Assembly: GCA_026985075.1 (NCBI GenBank)
Contig: JALSQX010000093.1
Location: 23,651-87,650, forward strand
Direction: 5' to 3'
DNA: 64,000 bases
Origin: Blastocatellia bacterium
GTDB taxonomy: Bacteria > Acidobacteriota > Blastocatellia > HR10 > J050
Under the pieces are notes generated by a model, which saw only the letters and a program-made list of their open reading frames with translations, was not told where the DNA came from and ran no database searches. This document shows positions 18,103 to 27,330 of the stretch, piece by piece; the stretch's first letter is position 1; each line of letters opens with the position of its first letter. A program made the position numbers and the translations under genes.

Positions 18103-21100
18103 TTAGAATTCGATTCGAGCTCCGAATTGGATTCGCCGGGGATCGTTCCGTTGTGAGGTGATCACGCCGAATGTGCTCAGATTCTGGAGGTTCAAGCTCG
18201 GATCGTCAAAGACGACGTGATTGAACATATTGAAGAACTCGAACGAGAATCCAAAGCGAACGTCCTCCGTGATGTTGGTGAATTTTCCAATGGCGAAGTC
18301 CAGATTCCAGCTCGCCAGCCCGCTGAAGACGCCGCGCCCATGGCGGGTGTCCTGGCTGAGCAAGATGGGCCGGAAGCTGTTGGCCACCGCTTCCGGGTTG
18401 GAGAAGAGGTTGAGACCGGAACCGCCTCGGCTGGGATCACCGCTGGTTCCTACGCCATTTGATCCTTTCACTCCGGAGTTCACGCCTTCGCTGTCCACCG
18501 GTCGGAGAGGAATAGCCCCGGAGTTCACGGCGAAAACCAGTCCTCCCCCGAATGCCTGATCGGTTTGCGTCACTTGCAACGGGAATCCACTCCGCGCCTG
18601 GAAGATGCCGGAGATCCACCATCCGCCAATCACTTTGTTCACCCAATTGCCGGTAGAAAATCGTCCTCGACCAAATGGGAGGTCATAGACCCAGTTGGCA
18701 TTGAAGACGTGACGAAGATCGAAGTTCGATCGACCGTAATCGAAGTTGGGGAAGAAGCTGGTGGAGAACTCACCAGCGAAGTTCTGGATCAATCCAGCTT
18801 GATCGAGCGACTTGGCCAGTGTGTAGTTGAGATCGAAGACCAACCCATGGGAGTATCGTTTCCGCAGGGTCACGACCATACCATTGTAGTTGGACCGACC
18901 ACCATTGGCTCGAATGAAGATGTCGATCACCTGCTGATTCATGAATGGTCCCGCGCCCGCCACGAAGTCCAGGAAGAACTGCCAGAGCGAGTTTTGAGCT
19001 CCTTCGATGAAGTTCGCCGCGCGACGGGTCGCGACCATGACAGTGCCTCCCTCCCCGATCAGATTCTCAAACCAGGGTTGCGGCGTTACGTTGTTGGGAT
19101 CGACGCCAGCGCGCAACTCGGTGGCCACGGCATCGAATGCCTGGGCATAGGTCTGCCCGGACGCTGGATCCGCGAAGAAGAAGGGAATGGAGTTGAGATT
19201 GTAATTCTGATAGAGATTCCGCGCAAAGCGCCCGATGTACCCAATTTCGAATAACATGTCCCACGGGAGTTCGCGCTGAATGGTGAAGTCCACAACGTGG
19301 TTATAGGGAACGGTCAAATTGGGACTGATGGCGAAGTGGAATAATTCACCGAGATTGCTCGGAGGAACGATCGGAGCTGTCTCATCACTGATGCTGGGAA
19401 CAGGGATGAGACCATCAACGAGCGCGCGGAAGGGATCACCAGCCGGATTCGTCGGACCGTTGATGGCCGCGATGGACGTGAAGCCAAGTCCGAGCGTGGG
19501 AATAGTGATCGTCGTGACGGTGTTGGTACGGTCATAGAGGAGAGCGTATCCACCGCGAAACACTGTCTTCTTCTCTCCGAATAGCTTTCCGAAGAAGCCC
19601 TCTTTGAATGCGGGATTCCAGGCCAGCGAAATGCGCGGAGAGACGTTGTTCTTGTCCGTCTCGAACACTCTCCCTGCTGTCGTGAACTTGACCGGTTGGA
19701 ATCCAATAGGAGGATTGAATACCTCGCCTTTCTCGGCAGCGATGCGCTTTTGTTTGAGGTACTCTAGGGGATCCAGCGGCTGGACGGTATCGGCGAAGAC
19801 CGTCACGATTTGCTTCCCGTCCTTTTCTCTGGGCGGCGTTTGCCAACGATACATGACGCCGGCCGTGACCGTCAGCGTGGGAGTAAGCCGCCAGGTATCT
19901 TGCACGTAGAACTCCGGCGCCCAGAGGGTCGAATTGGTGAACAAACCAGTCCCCGGTGGAAGCGCCTTCAGGTTGCCATCGCGAACGCCGAGGAACGAAG
20001 AGTTATCCACAATCCCGAGCAATGCAGCATAGAATCGATCGTAATTCCTCACATCCTGTGGTTGGATGAAATTTGGTCGCTGATCGTCGGGAATGGAGAC
20101 ATTACTTCCGGCTCCGACGAGGGCCACGGGAACGGTGAGACCGCCGATGACTTTGTCATTGCGGAATGCTTTCACATTAATACGGCGAATGTTGAAACCC
20201 GTTTGCACCGTGTGGTCACCTCGAATCCAGGTGAAGTTATCGATGAATTGGTAGACATTGATCGTCCGCGCTTGTGAGCGCGCGCGCTGAGCATCCACGT
20301 CAATCGGTTCGTCGAATCCCACAAAATTAATCGGCAGGTTGAAATTCCCCAGCGGGAAGGGATCCGTGCGCTTGAAATTGAGACGGTCATGTAACCAGCC
20401 GAATCGGAATTCATTTGACGCCGTGGGCGTGATCTGGCCGAGGACCGCCGCCGTGAGGTTCCGCGGGCGCGACTCCGTCGCCGCCACTGCCTTCTTCTCC
20501 ATCACGCTCACCTGTCGAGCATCGCCTCTGACATCCCGCTGGTAGGTGAACACGCCATTGAATGTCCACCGGCCATCCCGGGTGAGGTTTTGGTCGAATC
20601 GGGTGACGAAGTAATCGTCCCGCCGACCAATGGGCGCGGTGAAGCGAAACCCGGCAGTATTCAGTCCATCGCCCACCGTGAAGTCGTTCGGCTGAGGATA
20701 AAGCTGCATGAGCTGCAGGATGTCCGGGTTCGGGCCGATACCGCGCGGATCGAAGTCTGTGGGGTCAATCTCTTGAATGAGCCCATCGGCATCGCGAAAG
20801 CGCAAGATGCCTCGGCGCATCGATTCGGTGGGGACAATGCGAACGACGTTGCTGCTTTGTGGGAAGCGTCGCCCTTCATAGTTGGTGAAGAAGAAGAGGC
20901 GATCTCTCAAAATCGGACCACCTACCGAAAAGCCGAATCGATTATCGATCAAGAAGGGACGGTCCACACCCACGCGATTATTCTCCCAGCTATTGGCGTT
21001 GAGATTGTCGTTCTGGTGCCACCAGTACACGGAACCATGAAAATTATTCGAGCCACTTTTAGTGACCAACGCCACCTGGGCGCCAGAGGCTCGTCCGAAT

Positions 21101-21843
21101 GAAGCATTGGGATTGGCGACCGTCACGCGGAATTCTTCGATGGCCTCGGTCCGAACGGGAACGACCGTGCGGAAGTCTTGTCCGATGACGTTGTCTGAGA
21201 CGTCCAATCCGTTGAGTGTGAATACAGACTGGTCGGCTCGCGCGCCGGTGATGCTCCCTCTGTTTCCATAAGCTCCTTCGCCAATCGTTCCCGGTTGGAG
21301 GCCGAGCAAAGCGGTGGCTGTCCGGAACTGGTTAGGCAGCCGCATGATGCGCCGGCGCTCGATGACGTTACCAACACTGGCATCGGTCGTTTGCAGCTCG
21401 ATGGCTACCGCTTCAGCCGGGACCTCCATAACCTCCTCTACGCCCCCAACCTCCATGGCAATGTTGACCGTCGCCTCCCTGGAGACTTGAACGCGAATGC
21501 CAGAGATGAGCGCTTGACGGAAGCCCGCCGCCGTGACGACGAGGTCATAGGTACCGGGCTCAATATTGGCGAACACGTATTGCCCATCGGCGTTTGTCAG
21601 CACGCGACGTTCGGCTTTTGTCGCCTGGTTGACGAGCTTGACTTCCGCCCCCACGATCACGTCGCCTTGCGGATCTGTCACTATCCCCTTGAGCGTCGTC
21701 GTGGTCGTGGTTTGCCCCTGAATGTTCATAGGGAGGCAGAAGAAGACCAGCCACAGGCTGACCAAGATCGACCACTTCAGCTTATTTTGGAAATTCTCAG
21801 CAGAGAGGGTCACCCTCACCACTGAGCTGAGTCGATGCTTCAT
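18103..21843 (-). CDS. Oar-type TonB-dependent outer-membrane receptor
   Basis: About 1246 aa. A signal peptide (WSILVSLWLVFFCLPMNIQG) is followed by a carboxypeptidase-regulatory (CarboxypepD_reg) beta-sandwich (LKGIVTDPQGDVIVGAEVKL ... DGQYVFANIEPGTYDLVVTA). Next comes a plug domain (RRRIMRLPNQFRTATALLGL, FTLNGLDVSDNVIG) and then a long beta-barrel. The chain ends in RIQFGARIEF, with the terminal Phe typical of BAM substrates. This is the Oar/SusC-like organisation that Acidobacteriota encode in many copies; the ligand is unknown. The start at 21843 has AGGAGG 6 nt upstream. A sigma-54 type promoter (21967-21982) and tandem dyads (22057-22092) precede it. A paralogue lies directly upstream on the same strand. 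Confidence 0.92.
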   Translation of the reverse strand: MKHRLSSVVRVTLSAENFQNKLKWSILVSLWLVFFCLPMNIQGQTTTTTTLKGIVTDPQGDVIVGAEVKLVNQATKAERRVLTNADGQYVFANIEPGTYDLVVTAAGFRQALISGIRVQVSREATVNIAMEVGGVEEVMEVPAEAVAIELQTTDASVGNVIERRRIMRLPNQFRTATALLGLQPGTIGEGAYGNRGSITGARADQSVFTLNGLDVSDNVIGQDFRTVVPVRTEAIEEFRVTVANPNASFGRASGAQVALVTKSGSNNFHGSVYWWHQNDNLNANSWENNRVGVDRPFLIDNRFGFSVGGPILRDRLFFFTNYEGRRFPQSSNVVRIVPTESMRRGILRFRDADGLIQEIDPTDFDPRGIGPNPDILQLMQLYPQPNDFTVGDGLNTAGFRFTAPIGRRDDYFVTRFDQNLTRDGRWTFNGVFTYQRDVRGDARQVSVMEKKAVAATESRPRNLTAAVLGQITPTASNEFRFGWLHDRLNFKRTDPFPLGNFNLPINFVGFDEPIDVDAQRARSQARTINVYQFIDNFTWIRGDHTVQTGFNIRRINVKAFRNDKVIGGLTVPVALVGAGSNVSIPDDQRPNFIQPQDVRNYDRFYAALLGIVDNSSFLGVRDGNLKALPPGTGLFTNSTLWAPEFYVQDTWRLTPTLTVTAGVMYRWQTPPREKDGKQIVTVFADTVQPLDPLEYLKQKRIAAEKGEVFNPPIGFQPVKFTTAGRVFETDKNNVSPRISLAWNPAFKEGFFGKLFGEKKTVFRGGYALLYDRTNTVTTITIPTLGLGFTSIAAINGPTNPAGDPFRALVDGLIPVPSISDETAPIVPPSNLGELFHFAISPNLTVPYNHVVDFTIQRELPWDMLFEIGYIGRFARNLYQNYNLNSIPFFFADPASGQTYAQAFDAVATELRAGVDPNNVTPQPWFENLIGEGGTVMVATRRAANFIEGAQNSLWQFFLDFVAGAGPFMNQQVIDIFIRANGGRSNYNGMVVTLRKRYSHGLVFDLNYTLAKSLDQAGLIQNFAGEFSTSFFPNFDYGRSNFDLRHVFNANWVYDLPFGRGRFSTGNWVNKVIGGWWISGIFQARSGFPLQVTQTDQAFGGGLVFAVNSGAIPLRPVDSEGVNSGVKGSNGVGTSGDPSRGGSGLNLFSNPEAVANSFRPILLSQDTRHGRGVFSGLASWNLDFAIGKFTNITEDVRFGFSFEFFNMFNHVVFDDPSLNLQNLSTFGVITSQRNDPRRIQFGARIEF

Positions 21844-21966
21844 ACTCTCCTCCTGTTCTGTGAGTTTTGTAGAGGCACGCTCTGAACACCCAGTGCCTCG
21901 CAGATCCACACTCCAGCACTGGTTGTCATAAGAGCGAGCCTCATACTGATATGCACTCAGCTATAC

Positions 21967-21982
21967 TGCAAGTAGCATGCCA
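21967..21982 (-). promoter_or_regulatory. Sigma-54 (-24/-12) type promoter of the first TonB-dependent receptor gene
   Basis: The minus strand reads TGGCATGCTACTTGCA, matching the RpoN consensus TGGCAYG-N4-TTGCA, with the invariant GG and GC exactly 10 bp apart. The predicted transcription start is near 21956, giving a 5' leader of about 113 nt. Paired dyads lie 75 bp upstream, in the position of a bacterial enhancer. Confidence 0.78.
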
Positions 21983-22056
21983 ATGGGATGGGGATTTCCA
22001 ATTCATCGATAATGAAGGAGTTAATTCATTCCCTCTGTTCAGGAAAACCCGGAGAT

Positions 22057-22092
22057 ATCCAATTTTTTGGATGTCCTTCCAAAAAATTGGAT
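22057..22092. promoter_or_regulatory. Tandem 16-bp dyads, candidate enhancer (UAS) for the sigma-54 promoter
   Basis: Two sites follow the pattern ATCCAA-N4-TTGGAT: ATCCAATTTTTTGGAT at 22057 and TTCCAAAAAATTGGAT at 22077, starting exactly 20 bp apart (two helical turns). The unit as a whole is also an inverted repeat with perfect 15-bp arms. Its centre is about 118 bp upstream of the predicted start site. An equivalent pair stands before the second receptor gene. Confidence 0.75.
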
Positions 22093-22222
22093 GACGAGAT
22101 TCAGTCAGGGCTCATCAAGTACGAAGGAGCAGGGAGAGATCACCATCTGGGTAGGGCTTTTCCGAAGTCATTCGTCTCTCATTGACAGGAGATCGAGGAT
22201 TGAGGGTTTCTCAAGAGGGAGG

Positions 22223-22249
22223 ACGGGTTGGGTCATCAACCCAACCCGT
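22223..22249 (-). terminator. Hairpin behind the second TonB-dependent receptor gene
   Basis: A perfect 11-bp inverted repeat, ACGGGTTGGGT (22223-22233) with ACCCAACCCGT (22239-22249), loop CATCA, lies 25 bp past the receptor stop. No T tract follows on the minus strand, so intrinsic termination is uncertain; it may act as an mRNA 3' stabiliser. The stem matches that behind the neighbouring receptor gene. Confidence 0.5.
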
Positions 22250-22274
22250 CAACCGTCGTGCGCGGACTCAGGAG

Positions 22275-25200
22275 TTAAAACTCCACGCGGAAGCCGAATT
22301 GGATCCAGCGACTGGAAGACTGCCGTCGCGTGGGCACCGTCTGCTGCGTGACGACGCCGAATCCGCGCGGATTGAGCAGATTGAGACTGGGGTTGGAGAA
22401 GATGGGATGATTGAACAGGTTGAAGAAATCGAACGAAAAGCGAGTCGCCACCGTCTCGGTGATCTGAGTCCGTTTGCCGAGCGAGAGATCCAGATTCCAG
22501 GTGGAGAAGCCGCGCAATGGATTGGCGCGTCCAGAGCGTCCATCTTCGCTCAGCCGCACGCGGCGGAAGCTGTTGAACACCGCCTCGGGATCGGCGAAGA
22601 TGTTGAGGCCCGATCCCCCATTAGCAGGGTCGCCGTTGGTGCCGATGTTATTCGAGCCGGTCACGCCCGAGTGTACGCCATTGCCGAAATCATCGGGATC
22701 GCGGAGCGGAATGGCGCCCGTGGCGCCAATCAATGCCGCGCCGCCGCCCAGTGCCGGTACGCCTTGCGAGACGACCACCGGGAGTCCGCTGGCCGCGCGA
22801 AAGATTCCGGAGACGCTCCATCCTCCGAGGATTTTATCCGCCCAGTTGCCGGTACTCAATCGATGGCCACGACCCGCCGGGAGCTCGTAGAGGAAATGCC
22901 CGTTGAACACGTGCGTGCGGTCGAAGAACGAAGGCCCATACTCGAAGCCGGGGAAGAAGCTGGTGGGTATGATCCCGGCGGAGTTCTGAACGGCCCCCGA
23001 TTCATCGAGCGACTTGGAGAAGGTGTAGTTCAAATCGAACGTCAATCCGTGAGACATCCGCTTCCGCAGCGTCACTACCAGGGCATGGTAGTTCGATCGA
23101 CTGAGACTGGTGCGGACGAAGGCCACCAGATTCTGCAGGTTGTTGAATGGCGTCAACCCGCTGAACAAGCGAGCCAGATCGACGCGCTGGAAGATGCTGG
23201 AGACGTTCCCGTTGATGAAGTCGGCTTCCGACCCGCTGATGATGGCCGCCGTGCCTCCGGGCATCTGATTCTCGAACCAGGGTTGTGGGGCGATATCGGC
23301 CGTCGGCACGCCGGCGCGTAATTGTTCGGCGATGGTGTCGAAGGCCTGAGCGAACGTCTGTCCAGAGGCCGGATCGACGTGGAAGAAGGGAGAGGAGTTG
23401 AAATTGGTGCTCGATGGGAGATCGCGACCCAGTCGGGCGACCCAGCCCAACTCTAACAGCAGGTCGCCGGGGAGTTCCCGTTGAATGGTGAAGTCGAAAC
23501 TGAAATTCTTGCCCACATCGAAATCCGGATCCATCTGGAAAGAGAGGATCTCCCCGAACGGAGCACGAGGCACGACGGGAACATTGGCCTCGGGGACGGT
23601 CGGCAGAGGGAGAGGACCATCGACGCCGACGCGAAACGCCGATACGGGATCGCTTCCATTAGGATCGCAACCGGGACCGCCCGCTCCGGTGGCCGCACAA
23701 TCCGGGCCGGCGACATTGATCGTCTGCCCGAATCCCACGCCCAGCATGGGAATGATGACCGACTGAACGGTATTGATGCGATCGTAGACGAGACCGAATC
23801 CACCGCGCAGAACCGTCTTTCGATCGCCAAACAGTTTACCGAAGAGCCCTTTGGTGAACGATGGATTCCAGGCGGCCGCCACCCGTGGCGCCACATTATT
23901 CCAGTCGATATCGAAGATGTCCTTTCGACCCGAGGCTTTGATGGGGAGGAAAGCCACTTCCGGATTGAAGATCTCGCCGCGAAGAGCGGCATCGCGTCGA
24001 GCCTGGATGTACGTGTCGTAGGTGAGGATCTCGCCCGTCTCGTTGTTGATCATGAACGTTTGCCGTCCCAGTTTCTCCTTGGGCGCTTCCTGCCAGCCAT
24101 AGGACAATCCCAGCGTCAGTGTGAATGACGGCGAGAGTTGCCAGGTATCCTGGAAGTGGAAGTCGTAGGTGTTGAGCGAGGTGTCGGCGATCAACGGTGT
24201 GCCGAAAGGTAAAGGATTGAGATCACCGTCGCGAGCGATGAGAATGCCGATGGTGTCCACCATCCCGGTCACGGCGGCGAACAGTTGATTCCATTGATTC
24301 ACATCGCCAGGTTGCAGGCAGTTGGTCTGACCGGGTTCGGCACAGGTTGGCGGCCGCGCCGTATCCGGAATGTTGATGAAATTGCCGTCGAAGACGTCAG
24401 CCACCAGCGAACCCAGCGAGCCCAACACTTTATCGTTCCGGATGTGACGAGTGAGAATGTGACGAATGTTGGCCCCAAATTGAAACGTGTGATTTCCCTT
24501 GATCCACGTGGCATCTTCGACGAATTGAAAGATCTCGTTATCGTTGCTCTGCGTGCGACCGCGTTGCGTGCCGACGTCAATGGGTTCGCTCACCAGCTGA
24601 TCGAATGTCCCGCCACCAATATTGAGAGCAATATGTCCCGCGCTGGTGTTGGTGCCGGGAATGGCCAGGAGATTGGCCACCGCCGACGGATCGAAGCGGA
24701 TGTTGCCCGTGCGATCTCGCGTCCATCCGAACCGGAAACTGTTAGTGAACGTGGGAGTGAGCGTTCCCGTCAATCCCAACGTGAGGTTCTGCCCGCGTTG
24801 CGGGGAATTGCCGGTGAACACGGCCCGACCACCGCGGATATCCAGTTGTTGGCGAAATCCGTTGGCCCCACCTTGGGTGGCCAATTCGCGGAAGTAGGTC
24901 GCACTCCCATCGAACCGCCAGTTCTGGGAGAAATGGTGATCGAAGCGAAAGACGAAGTAATCATCTTCCAGTGGAGCCGAGGCCGTAGAACGAAAACCAA
25001 TCGTATTGAGCCCGTCTCCACTGCCCGGATCGTTCCCCGGTGGAAGGAGCGACCAGAGAGCCGATACGCTGGGACTCAAACCGAGTCCGCGTGGGTCACA
25101 GGGTTGGTCGTTGTTTGGGCCGCAGAGCCGGGAATTGGCCAGATCGTAAGAGACGATGTTCCCCGCTCCATCGCGGAATCGCACGATGCCGCGGCGCAGC

Positions 25201-26210
25201 GTCTCGGTGGGCACGATGCGCGAGACATCGAAGGCTCGAGGGAAGTCGCGGCCTTCATAGTTGACGAAGAAAAACGTATGGTTCCGCCAGATCGGTCCGC
25301 CCACCCGAAACCCATAGCGATTGTCTTTCAACTCTGCTTTGGGAATGCCGTTGCGATTGTTCGTCCAGCTATTGGCGTTGAGATTGTCATTCTGGTGATA
25401 CCAGTAGACGGCACCGTGAAACTCGTTCGATCCGCGCCGTCCGACCAGCGCGACCTGAGCGCCGGCCGATCGAGCGAACGTGGCATTGGGATTGGTCACG
25501 CCGACGCGGAATTCTTCCACGCTGTCCACGGGCACCGGGATGATGGTACGAAATCCAGCGCCTCCGGCGATAGAATTATCGGTGATGTCGATGCCGTCCA
25601 AAGAGAAAGTGTTCTGATCGGATCGCGCGCCGGTCACCGCGCCGCCGCTGTTGCCGAAATCCCCGTCGCCCGCCTCGGGAATGCTGCCCGGTTGCAGAGT
25701 GAGGAACTCCACGGCGTTGCGTTGCAGCGATGGCAGATAGAGCAACGATCGACTGGCTATCACATTACCCACCGTGGCATCGGCCTTTTGGAGTTCCACG
25801 GCGACGCCGGCCGTGACATCGACGGTTTCAACAACATCGCCGACTTCCAACGTCATATCGACGCTGTAAGACTTGGCGACTTCCACTTTCACCGACGAGA
25901 CGTTCGCCTTGCGGAAGCCTGACATGGTGAAGGTGAGCGTATACTCGCCGGGAGAGACCCGGGAAAAGACGTATTGCCCGGAAGCATTGGTCATCTGCTT
26001 CCAGGTCTGACCGGTCGCTTTATTCTGTAATTCGATCTGGACGCCCGGCAAGACGGCCCCGCTAGGATCGGTGACCGTCCCAGAGATGCTCGCCGTGGTC
26101 GCCGTCTGAGACCAGGCCACGGCGGGGACAGCCAGGAGAATCAGGACGGCAAATAGCCATCCCCGGTGAGACTGTCTCATGCCCGGCGCACGAGATTCTC
26201 GATTGATCAT
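22275..26210 (-). CDS. Oar-type TonB-dependent outer-membrane receptor (paralogue)
   Basis: About 1311 aa with the same architecture as its neighbour: signal peptide (LFAVLILLAVPAVAWSQ), CarboxypepD_reg domain (ASISGTVTDPSGAVLPGVQI), plug (RSLLYLPSLQRNAVEFLTLQ, FSLDGIDITDNSIAGG) and large beta-barrel. It ends RWIQFGFRVEF. Several segments are almost identical between the two (VYWYHQNDNLNANSW here, VYWWHQNDNLNANSW there), so they arose by duplication. The start at 26210 (MINRESRAPGMRQSHRGW) has GGAGG 8 nt upstream. It has its own consensus sigma-54 promoter and paired dyads. The ligand is unknown. Confidence 0.92.
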   Translation of the reverse strand: MINRESRAPGMRQSHRGWLFAVLILLAVPAVAWSQTATTASISGTVTDPSGAVLPGVQIELQNKATGQTWKQMTNASGQYVFSRVSPGEYTLTFTMSGFRKANVSSVKVEVAKSYSVDMTLEVGDVVETVDVTAGVAVELQKADATVGNVIASRSLLYLPSLQRNAVEFLTLQPGSIPEAGDGDFGNSGGAVTGARSDQNTFSLDGIDITDNSIAGGAGFRTIIPVPVDSVEEFRVGVTNPNATFARSAGAQVALVGRRGSNEFHGAVYWYHQNDNLNANSWTNNRNGIPKAELKDNRYGFRVGGPIWRNHTFFFVNYEGRDFPRAFDVSRIVPTETLRRGIVRFRDGAGNIVSYDLANSRLCGPNNDQPCDPRGLGLSPSVSALWSLLPPGNDPGSGDGLNTIGFRSTASAPLEDDYFVFRFDHHFSQNWRFDGSATYFRELATQGGANGFRQQLDIRGGRAVFTGNSPQRGQNLTLGLTGTLTPTFTNSFRFGWTRDRTGNIRFDPSAVANLLAIPGTNTSAGHIALNIGGGTFDQLVSEPIDVGTQRGRTQSNDNEIFQFVEDATWIKGNHTFQFGANIRHILTRHIRNDKVLGSLGSLVADVFDGNFINIPDTARPPTCAEPGQTNCLQPGDVNQWNQLFAAVTGMVDTIGILIARDGDLNPLPFGTPLIADTSLNTYDFHFQDTWQLSPSFTLTLGLSYGWQEAPKEKLGRQTFMINNETGEILTYDTYIQARRDAALRGEIFNPEVAFLPIKASGRKDIFDIDWNNVAPRVAAAWNPSFTKGLFGKLFGDRKTVLRGGFGLVYDRINTVQSVIIPMLGVGFGQTINVAGPDCAATGAGGPGCDPNGSDPVSAFRVGVDGPLPLPTVPEANVPVVPRAPFGEILSFQMDPDFDVGKNFSFDFTIQRELPGDLLLELGWVARLGRDLPSSTNFNSSPFFHVDPASGQTFAQAFDTIAEQLRAGVPTADIAPQPWFENQMPGGTAAIISGSEADFINGNVSSIFQRVDLARLFSGLTPFNNLQNLVAFVRTSLSRSNYHALVVTLRKRMSHGLTFDLNYTFSKSLDESGAVQNSAGIIPTSFFPGFEYGPSFFDRTHVFNGHFLYELPAGRGHRLSTGNWADKILGGWSVSGIFRAASGLPVVVSQGVPALGGGAALIGATGAIPLRDPDDFGNGVHSGVTGSNNIGTNGDPANGGSGLNIFADPEAVFNSFRRVRLSEDGRSGRANPLRGFSTWNLDLSLGKRTQITETVATRFSFDFFNLFNHPIFSNPSLNLLNPRGFGVVTQQTVPTRRQSSSRWIQFGFRVEF

Positions 26211-26373
26211 CGTCTTCACCTCCATAGTGAATTTGCCGTGCGACCCTGGCATTGGACAGAGAAATGGGCGGTGATTCACCCGGAGGGAACCTCCTCCTGC
26301 CACTCAGCCATATCGCACACTTCGTCAATCCATCACCTCAAGCATCACAACAGCAGAAGCCGGCGCAGATGAA

Positions 26374-26389
26374 TGCAAACCGCGTGCCA
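26374..26389 (-). promoter_or_regulatory. Consensus sigma-54 promoter of the second TonB-dependent receptor gene
   Basis: The minus strand reads TGGCACGCGGTTTGCA, a perfect match to TGGCACG-N4-TTGCA. Transcription should start near 26363, leaving a leader of about 150 nt. The paired dyads lie 77 bp upstream, almost the same distance as for the neighbouring paralogue. Confidence 0.85.
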
Positions 26390-26465
26390 TTCAGAGAGCG
26401 ACAAATCAATACACTGATGGGCAAGGAGTTGCCGGGCAACCGGGGATCAGATGGGCGAGACACCT

Positions 26466-26501
26466 ATCCAGATTTTCGGAAACCTATCCAAAAATTTGGA
26501 T
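26466..26501. promoter_or_regulatory. Tandem 16-bp dyads, candidate enhancer (UAS)
   Basis: ATCCAGATTTTCGGAA (26466) and ATCCAAAAATTTGGAT (26486) repeat the ATCCAA-N4-TTGGAT pattern seen at 22057-22092, again 20 bp apart and centred about 120 bp upstream of the predicted sigma-54 start. The flanking receptor leaders are otherwise dissimilar, so the conservation looks functional. Confidence 0.75.
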
Positions 26502-27330
26502 GCCGGAGCCGAGATCGTGCGGTCAAAGGAGCATCGTGTTGCCTCCGACGCCATTGGCTCTATCGTCGACGATGCCGTCTTTCGGCGACGTTTCGGTCTC
26601 GGGAACGCCGGGCGGAAGCGCATCAACGAGTTGACGATGATGGTATGGTGGGAATTCTTACAGTGTTTTCTCGTTGTTGGCGCATCGATCGTATTCAGAT
26701 GACCGGGATGATGTGACGAAAAGTCAGGAATAGCTGGCTGAGAGCGCTCTCGGCGATGTGACCAACGGTCATTTACATTGATGGAGGGTGGACGTAAAAT
26801 GGAGAAAATTTGGCTTTTTGATATTCGGTCGAGGAGTGTGGGATGATGAAGATACATCGATGGAGAGGGGTCATGTCACGATGCATCGTTATCGTGCTCG
26901 AGGAAGCGGCAGGAGTATACGTGCGGGGAGCTTCTGCTTGAACAGTACTTGCGGGGGAAGTGGATGCATAGGCCAGTTTTTCGACGAACGATCTCCGATA
27001 TGGAAGCTCATCCACTTGTATCTGATTTTCGGCGTGTTCTTTCTCATTGTGGGTTGGTATTCGCCGTCGAGAGATTCTAGCCATTAGTTGCTGTGAGGAA
27101 TGTGCTTGTTGACGATGTATGTGGTGTTTCTTCTCGTTCTGAAAAAGTTCCGCAAGGGTGAGCACAATTTGGTGAGACAACGGGGGATGTCTGAGCACCG
27201 AATTACTGGATAATCATGGGATTGACGGCGAGCTTATACCTTGAGCTCGTTCGGTTTCTTTCATCGCCCGAACCAGTTTTGGAATGACAGGTGCCGGATG
27301 GTTGGCGCTACGTATTGAATGGAGGATTCC
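26502..27330. other. Long intergenic region with one dispersed repeat
   Basis: No gene that I can support in about 830 bp. Open frames here lack ribosome sites and protein-like composition. The only structured element is the dispersed repeat at 26757-26804. The region marks the transition into the accessory region. Confidence 0.5.
26757..26804 (+). repeat. Dispersed repeat, copy A
   Basis: Starts TGTGACCAACGGTCATTTAC and ends GGACGTAAAATGGAG. It has an inner dyad TGACC-N3-GGTCA and an outer TTTAC...GTAAA dyad. Related copies lie at 28245-28300, 40458-40500 and 40909-40955, so copies are found only at the two ends of the accessory region. Confidence 0.65.

Noticed and set aside
22182..25922. 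Long plus-strand frames (379 and 545 codons) opposite the second receptor gene
   Set aside because: They are antisense to a clear Oar-type receptor and read as Glu/Arg/Ile-rich sequence without domain or signal; they arise from codon bias of the GC-rich sense gene.
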